Assembly: GCA_050261915.1 (NCBI GenBank)
Contig: JBLNDT010000011.1
Location: forward strand, 1 to 64,000
Direction: 5' to 3'
DNA length: 64,000 bases
DNA from: UBA699 sp050261915
GTDB taxonomy: Bacteria; Bacillota; Clostridia; Clostridiales; Clostridiaceae
The translations under genes were made by a program, and so were the position numbers. Below, piece after piece: positions 8,158 through 17,400 of the stretch; positions within the stretch are counted from its first letter, which is position 1; each line of letters starts with the position of its first letter. Under the pieces are notes generated by a model. That model saw only the letters and a list, made by a program, of their open reading frames with translations. It ran no database searches and was not told where the DNA came from.

Positions 8158-8313
8158 ATGAAATTCATCCGATGGTTTATTGCTTTACTTATTTTAATAT
8201 ACCTCATGAGTTTGATCTTTAGAGTTGGGGGAATTCTTATAAATATACTTCTTCTAATTGCAGTATTTTTATTTATATTTGATGCATTAAAAATTATAAA
8301 AAAAGATTTATAA
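8158..8313 (+). CDS. 51-residue membrane peptide (lmo0937-like)
   Basis: GGAGG lies 7 bases before the ATG. The product is a 51-residue, very hydrophobic protein with two membrane segments (about residues 5-20 and 25-44) joined by FRVGG, and a basic end IIKKDL. The VGG turn between two short helices resembles the lmo0937/DUF5670 family of small membrane proteins. The function is unknown. The family assignment is tentative but the gene itself is well supported. Confidence 0.65.
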   Translation: MKFIRWFIALLILIYLMSLIFRVGGILINILLLIAVFLFIFDALKIIKKDL

Positions 8314-8376
8314 TATATACTTGCCATCTTCTTTTATGATATAATAATTTCGGAAAAGGAAGGGGGCTTTTTTTTA

Positions 8377-9366
8377 ATGCCTATAAACAGTTTTTTTGTT
8401 AATATTTATAGTATTTTGAAACCTTATATTTTGAAATTGTGGAACTTTGTAGACAAGTATTATTTCATATTTATTGGAATTTATTTCTTTAGGAAAGCAT
8501 GGAATGTAGCTTTTGTAAACACAGGACTTGATTACAAAATATATTTATTCCTACTTGTTTTTGCAGCACTCACAGTTTTTCACGACATAAGAAGGGATGT
8601 AAGACTGATACCATTTTTAGCCTTAGCTATACCTTTTCTTTACTTTATATGGTATATCAGTGCAAATGGCTACACCTTCTGGGGAAAAATGTTAAGTTGG
8701 CAGATAAGCCAAAAAATAGTTATGGATTTAAATCCTGTATTTTCACAAATACCATTTAATGATGGTGGATTTGCCAGAGTAATTCAAAATGACACCTTAA
8801 CCTGGTATTTCAGATATGTATACAATAATGGATTTGTACTTCCAGTACTGCTTGCTTTATACAGAGCCTGCATCGCCCTTGACTTTAGAAAAATGCTTAG
8901 ATATGCATTATCCGGACATATATTTCAAGTATTTTTAATAACTCCATTTTATTTAACCTTTCATCTTCAGGAGGTTTGGTATGTTCTCGGAAACCCGGAT
9001 GGACTTGCAAGAAACCTTAGTCCTGAGGCTGCAGCTGGAGTTACATTGAATTGTTTTCCATCCATGCATACCTCCATTGCCTTTGCAATGTTTCTATTGG
9101 TAATGAGGGAGAAGAATAAAATTTTCAAATGTATTTGGGGATTTTTCTGTTTAAGTGTAATTTTCTCAACAATGTACCTTCAAATTCATTGGGTAATAGA
9201 TGTTATTGCGGGTATGGCATTTGCATATGGCACAGTAAAGCTTGTAGATTTTGTTCTTGCAAAGGGAGAGCTGCTGCTTAAGAAACCACTAGAATTTATA
9301 TATTATAAGAATAATGTAAAAAGCGATTCTATGGTACTAAATAATTATTATTTGGATACAATGTAG
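8377..9366 (+). CDS. PAP2 / inositolphosphotransferase-like membrane phosphatase
   Basis: The protein has 329 residues and several membrane helices in the first 280 residues. Phosphatase motif 2 is NCFPSMHTSIAF (about residues 225-236, catalytic His) and motif 3 is IHWVIDVIAGMAF (about 273-285). This matches the PAP2 subgroup with an AUR1-like layout, acting on a lipid phosphate or transferring a head group at the outer face of the membrane. The start follows GGAAGGGGG. A terminator-like hairpin separates it from mpg. Confidence 0.8.
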   Translation: MPINSFFVNIYSILKPYILKLWNFVDKYYFIFIGIYFFRKAWNVAFVNTGLDYKIYLFLLVFAALTVFHDIRRDVRLIPFLALAIPFLYFIWYISANGYTFWGKMLSWQISQKIVMDLNPVFSQIPFNDGGFARVIQNDTLTWYFRYVYNNGFVLPVLLALYRACIALDFRKMLRYALSGHIFQVFLITPFYLTFHLQEVWYVLGNPDGLARNLSPEAAAGVTLNCFPSMHTSIAFAMFLLVMREKNKIFKCIWGFFCLSVIFSTMYLQIHWVIDVIAGMAFAYGTVKLVDFVLAKGELLLKKPLEFIYYKNNVKSDSMVLNNYYLDTM

Positions 9367-9370
9367 ATAT

Positions 9371-9402
9371 AAATGCAGTATTTAATGCTGCATTTTATTT
9401 TT
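9371..9402 (+). terminator. Probable terminator between the PAP2 gene and mpg
   Basis: The stem AAATGCAG/CTGCATTT (9371-9378 with 9388-9395) has a 9-base loop and is followed by TATTTTTA. Confidence 0.6.
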
Positions 9403-9417
9403 ATGGTGGTGATTTAT

Positions 9418-10026
9418 TTGAATAAATTAAAGAGAGACTTTTATGAAAGAAGCACAGAAACCGTAGCAAGGGAGCTTCTTGGTAAAATTCTTGTTCATGA
9501 AACAAATGGAATAAAAATTTCAGGCAAAATTGTTGAAACAGAAGCATATCTTGGAACCATTGATAAAGGGGCACATTCCTATGGAGGAAAAAGAACCTCC
9601 AGAGTTGAGGTTATGTATGGAAATCCTGGATTCTCCTATGTATTTATGATTTATGGGATGTACTACTGCTTTAATGTGGTAACTCAAAAAGTGGGAATAC
9701 CTGAAGCTGTGCTGATAAGAGCCCTTGAACCGGTAGATGGTATTGAAGCAATGAGTCAAAATCGGTTCAACAAAAGCTATGACAGTTTGAATAAAAGAAA
9801 TATATTAAATTTAACAAACGGACCAGGAAAATTGTGCAAAGCACTTGGCATTAACAAAACTTTAAATGGAGAGGATCTCCTTGGAAACCAACTTTACATT
9901 ATAGATAATAATGATACTTTTAATATTGAAACAACCAAGCGGATTGGGATTGATTATGCAGAAGAAGCAAAAGATTTTCCCCTTAGGTTTTATATTAAGG
10001 GAAATAAATTTGTTTCTAAGGTTTAG
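9418..10026 (+). CDS. mpg: 3-methyladenine DNA glycosylase (AAG/MPG family)
   Basis: The start chosen is the TTG at 9418, 4 bases after GGTGGTGAT. The frame open to 9373 would include the upstream hairpin. The product is 202 residues, a normal size for a bacterial AAG-type glycosylase. Conserved parts are VARELLGK, IVETEAYLGTIDKGAHSYGG (catalytic Glu region), PGFSYVFMIYGMYYCFNVV, EAVLIRALEP and NLTNGPGKLCKALGI. It removes alkylated purines in base excision repair. It is followed by the GIY-YIG gene after 8 bases. Confidence 0.93.
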   Translation: MNKLKRDFYERSTETVARELLGKILVHETNGIKISGKIVETEAYLGTIDKGAHSYGGKRTSRVEVMYGNPGFSYVFMIYGMYYCFNVVTQKVGIPEAVLIRALEPVDGIEAMSQNRFNKSYDSLNKRNILNLTNGPGKLCKALGINKTLNGEDLLGNQLYIIDNNDTFNIETTKRIGIDYAEEAKDFPLRFYIKGNKFVSKV

Positions 10027-10034
10027 GGGATTTT

Positions 10035-10310
10035 ATGTATTACATTTATATATTAGAATGTTCTGATGGGAGTTTATACACCGGTTATACAAATGATTTG
10101 AAAAACAGACTTAAAATGCATAACAGTGGCAAAGGAGCAAAATATACAAGAGGAAGACTTCCAGCCCTGCTTGTTTATTATGAAACTTTTGATACAAAGT
10201 CTGAAGCAATGAAAAGAGAATGTGAAATTAAGTCATTATCAAGGCCTGATAAAATAAAACTTATAGAATTAATGGATAAAAAAGAGATTCAGATTTTACT
10301 CCAAATCTGA
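10035..10310 (+). CDS. GIY-YIG endonuclease-like protein (UPF0213)
   Basis: The 91-residue protein is a stand-alone GIY-YIG domain. YYIYILEC and LYTGYT form the two halves of the motif, followed by the LKNRLKMHNSGKGAKYTRGR block with the catalytic Arg and the KREcEIK helix. It belongs to the YhbQ/YazA (UPF0213) family of small proteins of uncertain role in DNA metabolism. GGGGATTTT before the ATG is a weak ribosome site. The last codons and the stop lie in the terminator. Confidence 0.88.
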   Translation: MYYIYILECSDGSLYTGYTNDLKNRLKMHNSGKGAKYTRGRLPALLVYYETFDTKSEAMKRECEIKSLSRPDKIKLIELMDKKEIQILLQI

Positions 10311-10322
10311 ATCTCTCTATTT
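10281..10322. terminator. Bidirectional terminator between the GIY-YIG gene and prfC
   Basis: A 13-bp perfect stem (10284-10296 with 10303-10315) with a 6-base loop has A-rich and T-rich flanks on the two sides and lies between two convergent genes. Confidence 0.85.
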
Positions 10323-11914
10323 TATTCACCTTTTCCAATATCAGATAAAACAAGTCCCTTATTATGTTCAAGAGCCCAGTTTATGCCCCAGTCACTCTGG
10401 AAAATAAGCAGATTTCTGTCCTTTAAGTCCTTAACCTTTTTGGCATCGCTGGTTAAGTTCAAGGAATCCACATCTATGTTTTTATTTTCAATCCATCTAA
10501 CATATTTATAAGGTAATCTGTCCATTTTCATATCTACGTTGTATTCATTTTTCATTCTGTATTCAAGAACTTCAAACTGAAGTACACCAACAACACCAAC
10601 AATTATTTCTTCAATACCTATATGGAGTTCTTTAAATACCTGAATGGCACCTTCTTGGGATATTTCAGTTATTCCCTTTATAAACTGCTTTCTTTTCATT
10701 GTGTCTACTGTTCTTACCCTTGCAAAATACTCTGGTGCAAAAACCGGTATGCCTTCAAACTTGAATTTTCTGCTTGCAGAACAGAGTGTATCTCCAATAT
10801 TAAAAATGCCAGGATCGAAAACACCGATTATATCTCCTGCATAAGCCTCTTCTACAATTTCCCTGTCTTGAGCAAGGAACTGCTGCGGCTGAGCAAGTTT
10901 AATTTTATTTCCTCCCTGAACGTGAAATACTTCCATGCCCTTTTTAAACTTTCCTGAACAAATTCTCATAAACGCAATTCTATCTCTGTGGGCAGGATTC
11001 ATATTTGCCTGAATTTTAAACACAAAGGCAGAGAAATCCTCTTTAAATACGTCTATCTCTCCCTCATTTGAGTTTCTTGGGGTAGGGGCAGTAGTCATAT
11101 TTAAAAACTGCTCTAAAAATGGCTCCACACCAAAGTTGGTAAGAGCACTTCCAAAGAAAACAGGGGTTAATTTCCCATGTCTTACTTCTTCCATGTGGAA
11201 TTCATCTCCAGCAATATCTAGAAGTTCGATATCCTCTTTTAGTTTATCATGAAGGGCACTTCCTAAAAGGTCCCTGAATACTTCATCATCCACATTTCCT
11301 TCTACTGATTCAACTTCTGTCTGTCCGTGGTTTCCACCATTAAAAACCTCCACAAGGTTTTTATTTCTGTCAAATACCCCTCTAAAGTCTGCACCTGAAC
11401 CTATAGGCCAATTCATTGGATAAGATTTTATCCCAAGTACGTTTTCGATTTCCTCTACTAGTTCGAAGGGATCTCTGCTTTCTCTGTCCATTTTGTTTAT
11501 GAATGTAAATACTGGTATCCCTCTAAGACTACAAACGTGGAATAACTTTCTTGTCTGATCTTCCACACCTTTAGCAGCATCTATTACCATAACAGCACTA
11601 TCTGCTGCCATTAATGTTCTATATGTATCTTCACTGAAGTCCTGATGTCCTGGAGTATCAAGTATATTAATGCAATACCCTTCATAGTTAAACTGCATAA
11701 CTGAAGAAGTTACCGATATACCTCTTTGTTTTTCTATTTCCATCCAGTCTGAAACTGCATGTTTTGATGATTTTCTTGCTTTTACTGAACCAGCCAGTCT
11801 TATAGCTCCCCCGTACAACAGTAATTTTTCTGTCAATGTTGTTTTACCTGCATCAGGATGAGATATAATAGCAAAGGTTCTTCTTCTTTCAATTTCTCTT
11901 TGTAATTCTGACAC
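10322..11914 (-). CDS. prfC: Peptide chain release factor 3
   Basis: The 530-residue translational GTPase has the G1 motif SHPDAGKTTLTE, the RF3 block GSVKARKSSKHAVSDWMEIEKQRGISVTSSVM, G3 DTPGHQDF and G4 NKMDR. RF3-type domains II and III follow (HIGIEEIIVGVVGVLQFEVLEYR). It recycles RF1/RF2 from the ribosome after peptide release. The start is a GTG behind GGAGCGGG. It is a single gene that converges on the GIY-YIG gene. Confidence 0.96.
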   Translation of the reverse strand: MSELQREIERRRTFAIISHPDAGKTTLTEKLLLYGGAIRLAGSVKARKSSKHAVSDWMEIEKQRGISVTSSVMQFNYEGYCINILDTPGHQDFSEDTYRTLMAADSAVMVIDAAKGVEDQTRKLFHVCSLRGIPVFTFINKMDRESRDPFELVEEIENVLGIKSYPMNWPIGSGADFRGVFDRNKNLVEVFNGGNHGQTEVESVEGNVDDEVFRDLLGSALHDKLKEDIELLDIAGDEFHMEEVRHGKLTPVFFGSALTNFGVEPFLEQFLNMTTAPTPRNSNEGEIDVFKEDFSAFVFKIQANMNPAHRDRIAFMRICSGKFKKGMEVFHVQGGNKIKLAQPQQFLAQDREIVEEAYAGDIIGVFDPGIFNIGDTLCSASRKFKFEGIPVFAPEYFARVRTVDTMKRKQFIKGITEISQEGAIQVFKELHIGIEEIIVGVVGVLQFEVLEYRMKNEYNVDMKMDRLPYKYVRWIENKNIDVDSLNLTSDAKKVKDLKDRNLLIFQSDWGINWALEHNKGLVLSDIGKGE

Positions 11915-11979
11915 TGAACCCGCTCCTTATTATTTTTTTCTACATCAATGATTTTAACTTTATTATGGTAACCTGTCAA

Positions 11980-12008
11980 CAAATAAAGCCGCTGGAACCA
12001 GCGGCTTT
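11980..12008 (-). terminator. Terminator after trpS
   Basis: The hairpin arms AAAGCCGCTG and CAGCGGCTTT lie within 11985-12008, just behind the trpS stop on the minus strand, and are followed there by a T-rich stretch. Confidence 0.8.
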
Positions 12009-12010
12009 TT

Positions 12011-13015
12011 TTACCTTGGAATGAATCCTATTTTTTTATGCATTTTTCTTAAGGTCTTATTTGCTACAAAAGAAGCCTTTTCAGCACCTTTTCTGTATAT
12101 TGCCTCAAGTTTATCCTTATCTCCAAGAAGTTCTTTAACCTTGCTTTGAAGAGGTGCAAGTTCTTCTACCAAAGCTTCCGCCACATCTTCCTTGAATTTT
12201 GAATATCCTTGATTTTCATACTTCTTTTCAATTTCATCAAAAGACATTCCTGTTATACAGTTTAATATGGTCATTAAATTTTTAATTCCAGGCTGTTCAT
12301 CTGTGTATTTAACTATTCCAAGACTGTCTGTAACACTTCTGCTTATTTTTCTTCTTATTACTTCCGGAGGGTCCAAAAGAAGAATATAACTGTTTGGGTT
12401 ATCAGATGATTTTGACATTTTCTTTTCAGGTTCCTGAAGACTCATTATTTTTTTACCAGTTTCACCAAGATATAATTCAGGCACCTTTAATGTAGGACTG
12501 TAAATACTGTTGAATCTTTCAGCCAAATCCCTGGTAAGCTCCACATGCTGACTTTGGTCAACCCCAACTGGTACAAGGTCTGTATTATAAAGCAATATAT
12601 CTGCTACCATTAAGTCAGGATAAGTGAACAGCCCTGCTGACACAGAGGTATCTCCACCATACCTTGCAGATTTGTCTTTATACTGAGTCATTCTTGAAAG
12701 TTCTCCCATATATGTGTAACAGTTAAACAACCATGCAGCTTCTGCATGAGCACTTACATGAGATTGAATGAATAATGTGTTCTTATCAGGATCAACCCCT
12801 GCACCTATATAAAGAGCCAGCACCTCAAGAGTCCTTGCTCTTAAATCCTTTGGTTCCTGTCTTACGGTAATTGCGTGAAGATCCACTACACAGAAAAAAC
12901 ATTCATATTGGTCCTGCAGTTTAACCCAGTTCTTTATAGCACCAAAATAATTTCCTATGGTCAAATTACCCGAAGGCTGAATACCGCTGAATATAACTTT
13001 CTTTTTTTCTTCCAT
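12011..13015 (-). CDS. trpS: Tryptophanyl-tRNA synthetase
   Basis: This 334-residue class I synthetase shows the HIGH-type TIGN motif in SGNLTIGNYFGA, KMSKS in EKKMSKSSDN, and TrpRS features such as VDLHAIT, SHVSAHAEAAW and PVGVDQSQHVELTRDLA. It charges tRNA-Trp. The ATG follows AAGGAGG. It is preceded by a variant Trp T-box leader and ends at its own terminator. Confidence 0.97.
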   Translation of the reverse strand: MEEKKKVIFSGIQPSGNLTIGNYFGAIKNWVKLQDQYECFFCVVDLHAITVRQEPKDLRARTLEVLALYIGAGVDPDKNTLFIQSHVSAHAEAAWLFNCYTYMGELSRMTQYKDKSARYGGDTSVSAGLFTYPDLMVADILLYNTDLVPVGVDQSQHVELTRDLAERFNSIYSPTLKVPELYLGETGKKIMSLQEPEKKMSKSSDNPNSYILLLDPPEVIRRKISRSVTDSLGIVKYTDEQPGIKNLMTILNCITGMSFDEIEKKYENQGYSKFKEDVAEALVEELAPLQSKVKELLGDKDKLEAIYRKGAEKASFVANKTLRKMHKKIGFIPR

Positions 13016-13040
13016 ATTTTTTTCCTCCTTTAATATAAAA

Positions 13041-13300
13041 AGCCCTATTGTTATTTAATAACAATAGGGCGTCTAATCGCTGTGCCACCTAAATTCAAAA
13101 GCTTATACTTTCCTCAAAAGGGTACCTTAATACCCTGCCTTTATAGCGTAAGGCCACCGTCACCAGCTACTATCAATTCACTATGATTCTCAAAGATCCA
13201 TTCAATTTAATCATAACTATATCGGTTACACCCTCCGACACTCTCTATGAGTCTGTTTTTAAATCTACTTGCTTCTTATCATCGAATAAATTTAATATTT
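13041..13300 (-). promoter_or_regulatory. T-box leader (Trp) for trpS, variant core
   Basis: On the minus strand the core reads AGGTGGCACAGCG (complement of 13078-13090) instead of the usual GGGTGGTACCGCG. It is followed by a strong terminator (stem within 13041-13070). The specifier codon read in the loop TTGAATGGATC is TGG (13198-13200), which is Trp and matches the downstream gene. Confidence 0.85.
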
Positions 13301-13305
13301 TAATT

Positions 13306-13334
13306 ATAATAATACTATAGCTGGCTAATGTCAA
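13306..13334 (-). promoter_or_regulatory. Promoter of the trpS T-box unit
   Basis: TTGACA (13329-13334) and TATTAT (13306-13311) lie on the minus strand with a 17-base spacer, between the desulfoferrodoxin stop and the T-box leader. Confidence 0.7.
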
Positions 13335-13337
13335 CTA

Positions 13338-13709
13338 TTATTTCCAAAGTCCATGAAGACTGCAGTATTCCCTTGCGGAAATTATTTCTTCATCGAGTTT
13401 AAATAAAGCTTCAGGTTTTTCTCCTGGGTTTAGATATTTTCTATAGACTTTATTTGAAGTAAGTACTTCTATCCATTCAATATAATGGTTATCAAGCATA
13501 GGATGTTCAACTGCACCAACCTTAACCAACACGCCGTCAGCTGTCTTTTCAATTACAGGAACGTGTTTTTCCTTTGCAGCATCTACAGTATTTTCTGTAA
13601 TTAGCTTCATTGGCTGTCCACAGCATACCAGCTGTCCCCCTGAACTATGTACCACTTCCACCATGTTTCCGCATACTTCACATTTGTAAATTTCATTAAG
13701 CTTAGTCAT
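13338..13709 (-). CDS. dfx: Desulfoferrodoxin (superoxide reductase), class I
   Basis: The 123-residue protein has the two-iron layout. Center I is a rubredoxin-like site, Cys10, Cys13, Cys29 and Cys30. Center II, where superoxide is reduced, has His49, His69, His75, Cys116 and His119, with Glu47-Lys48 next to the site. These are the same positions as in characterised class I desulfoferrodoxins. It detoxifies superoxide in anaerobes without making oxygen. AAGGGGG precedes the ATG. It is transcribed upstream of, but separately from, trpS. Confidence 0.96.
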   Translation of the reverse strand: MTKLNEIYKCEVCGNMVEVVHSSGGQLVCCGQPMKLITENTVDAAKEKHVPVIEKTADGVLVKVGAVEHPMLDNHYIEWIEVLTSNKVYRKYLNPGEKPEALFKLDEEIISAREYCSLHGLWK

Positions 13710-13890
13710 TTTTAAATCCCCCTTACAAATAAAGTTTTGTTTTAATACTATTATACAATATTACGCGTATTTCTCCTAGTACTTAAAAACAATTATTTGT
13801 GGAAACTAATTATGAGAACTTATGCCGGTTTACAATATATTATTGTACATGCTATAATTTTTACGTTAATTAGCTTTGGAGGTGTACAAA

Positions 13891-14373
13891 TTGAAAAAAA
13901 CCATTACATATCTAATGTTTGTTTTAATTATCCTTGGCACTGTACTTACAGGCTGCGAAAACTCAAATGATGCTTTTATAAAAGAAGTAAATTCAAATAT
14001 AAATGTGCTTGGGGTTAAGCTAAATATGAAAGAGGATCAGGTTAAAACTTTAGTAGGAGCTCAAGTCACTAAAGAACCTTGTGTGTCTGGTTATGAATTT
14101 AATTATGAAGATAAATTTGTTAATATAGGCTTTAAGAATGAAGAAGGAACCGTGCGAAGGATTACAACAAAAAATGCAGATACATCAATTTATGGCATAA
14201 AACCTGGGACAACCCTAGAAGATGCCTTTGCTAAAGTAAAAGAAGCCGGTTTTGCAAATGACAGCAATTCAAAATATAAATTTCATAAAAACAATATAAT
14301 ACTTACAGTACTTTCCATGAAGGAGACCAATGCAGACGGATTAACATTGGAGCTGGACCCAGAACAGAAATAA
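13891..14373 (+). CDS. Small lipoprotein of unknown function
   Basis: The TTG at 13891 is 7 bases after GGAGGTG and begins a clear lipoprotein signal (KK, hydrophobic core, lipobox LTGC). The mature part, about 140 residues, seems to contain two related units: one with LGVKLNMKEDQVKTLVG and a strand-rich tail, the other with YGIKPGTTLEDAFAKVKEAGF and a similar tail. This resembles a tandem SmpA-like helix-plus-sheet fold, but the relation is only inferred. It converges on the large glucan synthase gene. Confidence 0.75.
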   Translation: MKKTITYLMFVLIILGTVLTGCENSNDAFIKEVNSNINVLGVKLNMKEDQVKTLVGAQVTKEPCVSGYEFNYEDKFVNIGFKNEEGTVRRITTKNADTSIYGIKPGTTLEDAFAKVKEAGFANDSNSKYKFHKNNIILTVLSMKETNADGLTLELDPEQK

Positions 14374-14379
14374 AAGAGC

Positions 14380-14402
14380 AGGATGAGTTATGAACTCATC
14401 CT
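14380..14402. terminator. Weak terminator hairpin between the convergent lipoprotein and glucan synthase genes
   Basis: A 10-bp perfect stem AGGATGAGTT/AACTCATCCT has a 3-base loop. It overlaps the stop of the minus-strand gene and has no long T run on either side. Confidence 0.55.
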
Positions 14403-17400
14403 ATATTATTACCTCTACTTGAAATTCCCCTTTATCAAAGTATGGAACAATTCCAGATTTAATCTTATTATTTTCAATGTATAACCCTTTGTTCCCTCCT
14501 CTTCTTACCTTAATATGATATAAGCATTTTCCTTTTTTATAATCAATGTTAAACTTATCCCAATAATCAGGTATGCAAGGTTCAACTCTAAAACCTTCTT
14601 TTCCATTAAGTTTTAATCCAAGTATCCACTCAAGTCCCGCTCTGTACATCCAACCAGAAGCACCTGTGTACCAGGTCCATCCCCCTCTTCCAATATGAGG
14701 TGGCACTGCATATACATCTGCAGCCATTACATATGGCTCAGTTTTGTATATTTCACAATCAAGATATGACATTGTGTGGTTTATAGGGTTTAGCATATTA
14801 AATATTTCCAATGAGTTATTATTTCCCATCATTGCCATGGCAATTACAACCCAAACTGCAGCATGGGTATATTGACCTCCATTTTCTCTTACCCCTGGAA
14901 GATATCCCTTTATATATCCTGGCTCCATTTTACTTTTATCAAAAGGAGGAGAAAACAGGACCACCATTCTTTTATCTTCCCTCACAAGATATTTCTCAAG
15001 AGACCTCATTGCTGTTTTAGCCCTTGATTTCATTGCCCCTCCTGAAATAACTCCCCAGCTCTGAGCTAATGAATCTATCTGACACTCATCATTTTTAAAG
15101 GACCCTAAAGGAGTACCATCATCAAAATAAGCCCTTCTATACCAATCCCCATCCCAGGCGTTTTCCTCCAAATTGAAAATAATATAATTTTTTTCACTTA
15201 AATATTTTTTAACTGAGTTTTCATCCTCCATATATTGGCATAGTGGTATAAACTCCTCTAAAATTTTAAAGATAAACCAACCAAGCCATATGCTTTCGCC
15301 ACTTCCTCCGTTTCCTATAGTGCTGAAACCGTCATTCCAATCCCCGCTTCCCATCAAAGGAATATTATGAGGTCCATATTTTAACGCTTTATCCAAAGCT
15401 CTTAGGCAATGTTCATATATACTGCCTTTTTCCTCTGATTTTTTTGATACAGAATATCTTTCATCCTCATCAAGTGCTAAGGGTATGTCTTCCAGGAAGG
15501 ATGCTTCTTCTCTTAATATGCTGTAATCTCCTGTGCTTTTAATATAATCCGATGTAACATATGGAAGCCAAAGTAAATCATCTGAAAATCTCGTTCTTAT
15601 TCCGCTTTCTATTACAGGATGCCACCAATGCTGAACATCACCTTCTATAAATTGTCTTGAGGCACTGTAAATAATGTGTTCCCTTGTGATAGTTGGATCA
15701 AGCCAGCTTATAGACATAACATCTTGAAGCTGATCCCTGAATCCATAAGCACCTCCCGACTGATAAAAGGCAGACCTGGCCCATATTCTACAAACAAGAG
15801 TCTGATACACAAGCCACCCATTCAGCATTATATCAATTGATTTATCTGGTGTTTCCACTTTAAAAGTTCCAGTTAGCTCTTTCCAAAATAGCCTTACTAC
15901 ACTAAAAGCTTCATTAACTTTTTCAATGGAGTTATACATTGATATAACTTCTTTAATCTTATCTTTTTCCTTTTCTTCTCCTAAAAGAATGATAATATCT
16001 TTTTCGTCGTTTAATCCAAGTGTTATTTTAGAATTTACTGCAAGGCATGGATCATACCCTGCCCCTGTATTATTTGAAAGCTTTTCTCTTTTTAAAGCCT
16101 CTGGATTATCTATGCTGAAATTTGATCCTATAAATTCATTTCTGTCACCTGTGTATGAATTTTCTATGCCTCCAATAACTTTCAAATAGCATTTTTCCTT
16201 ACTAAAATGTTCATTATAAGGATTTACTGAATAAATATAATCTTCATTATCTTCATATGCTGAATATATGAATGGAGATGTTTTGTCTACTGTTACACCA
16301 AGAACAATCCTGCAATAGTATGTTAATGAAATTTTCCTTTCCTTATCTGATGTATTTTTGAGTTTTATCTTTATTATCTTTAAATGCTGATCTTTAGGTA
16401 CAAACATAGTCACTTCACCTTTTATGCCATACACAGAGTGTTTAAAGGATGAAAAACCCAAACCATGCTCGATAATGTATTCTCCACTATCCCTAAAAGG
16501 CATTGGAGTTATACCAAAGGGAACTCCGGAATCCTCATCTCTTAAAAACAATGCTTCACTTTCAGAATCCCTAACCGGATCATTTGACCACCTTGTTAAC
16601 TTATTTTCTCTGCTGTTAATATTCCAGGTGTATCCTACTCCATTTTCAGAAACCTGAAACCCAAAATTTTCATTGGATATAACATTAATCCACGGAGCAG
16701 GGGTGTTTACATAATCTTTTAAAATAATAACATAACTGTTATTTTCACTATTGAATCCGCCAAAACCATTGAAATAGTTTAAATTTGGCTTTTCAATTGG
16801 TTCATTAGAATATTTATATTCCACATGTTCCATAGGGATATATTCCACATCATTTTTGTTTTCCTTAATATTTTTTACATTCCAGTTAAAGGAACCTTCA
16901 GATGAATTTATAACAATCCTTGATACAGCCTTAATAAGGTCAATATCCTCTTCAGGTGCTAATGCCCTGTTTAAAATAAATATTCCTCCTGGTTTATTTT
17001 GTCTATCCCTTGCATAACCAGAATCAGCTAAATCTCTCAATGAATTTTGTAGGGACTGAATATAATCACTTTCTTCCATATTAATTATAACCAGGTCAAA
17101 TTTCAGGCCTCTCCTTGAAAGGTACTCATGTGCCAAAATTCCCTGCTTCACATTATCAATATCCATGCTGCATTGAATAACAATTGAAACTATTGGTATA
17201 TCCCCTGATATTCCATAACACCAAAGAGCCCTCTGGCCTTGTTTTATATTTTTTATCAGATTTCCCCTTTCTCTAATAGAACTGTTTATATATATTATCC
17301 TTGAAGCAAGATCCTGAAACAAATTGGCCTTTGGGGACCTGATTCCCATATATTTTAGTTCTAAAATACTTTGTGTCCAGGACAAATCAAATACCCGGTT

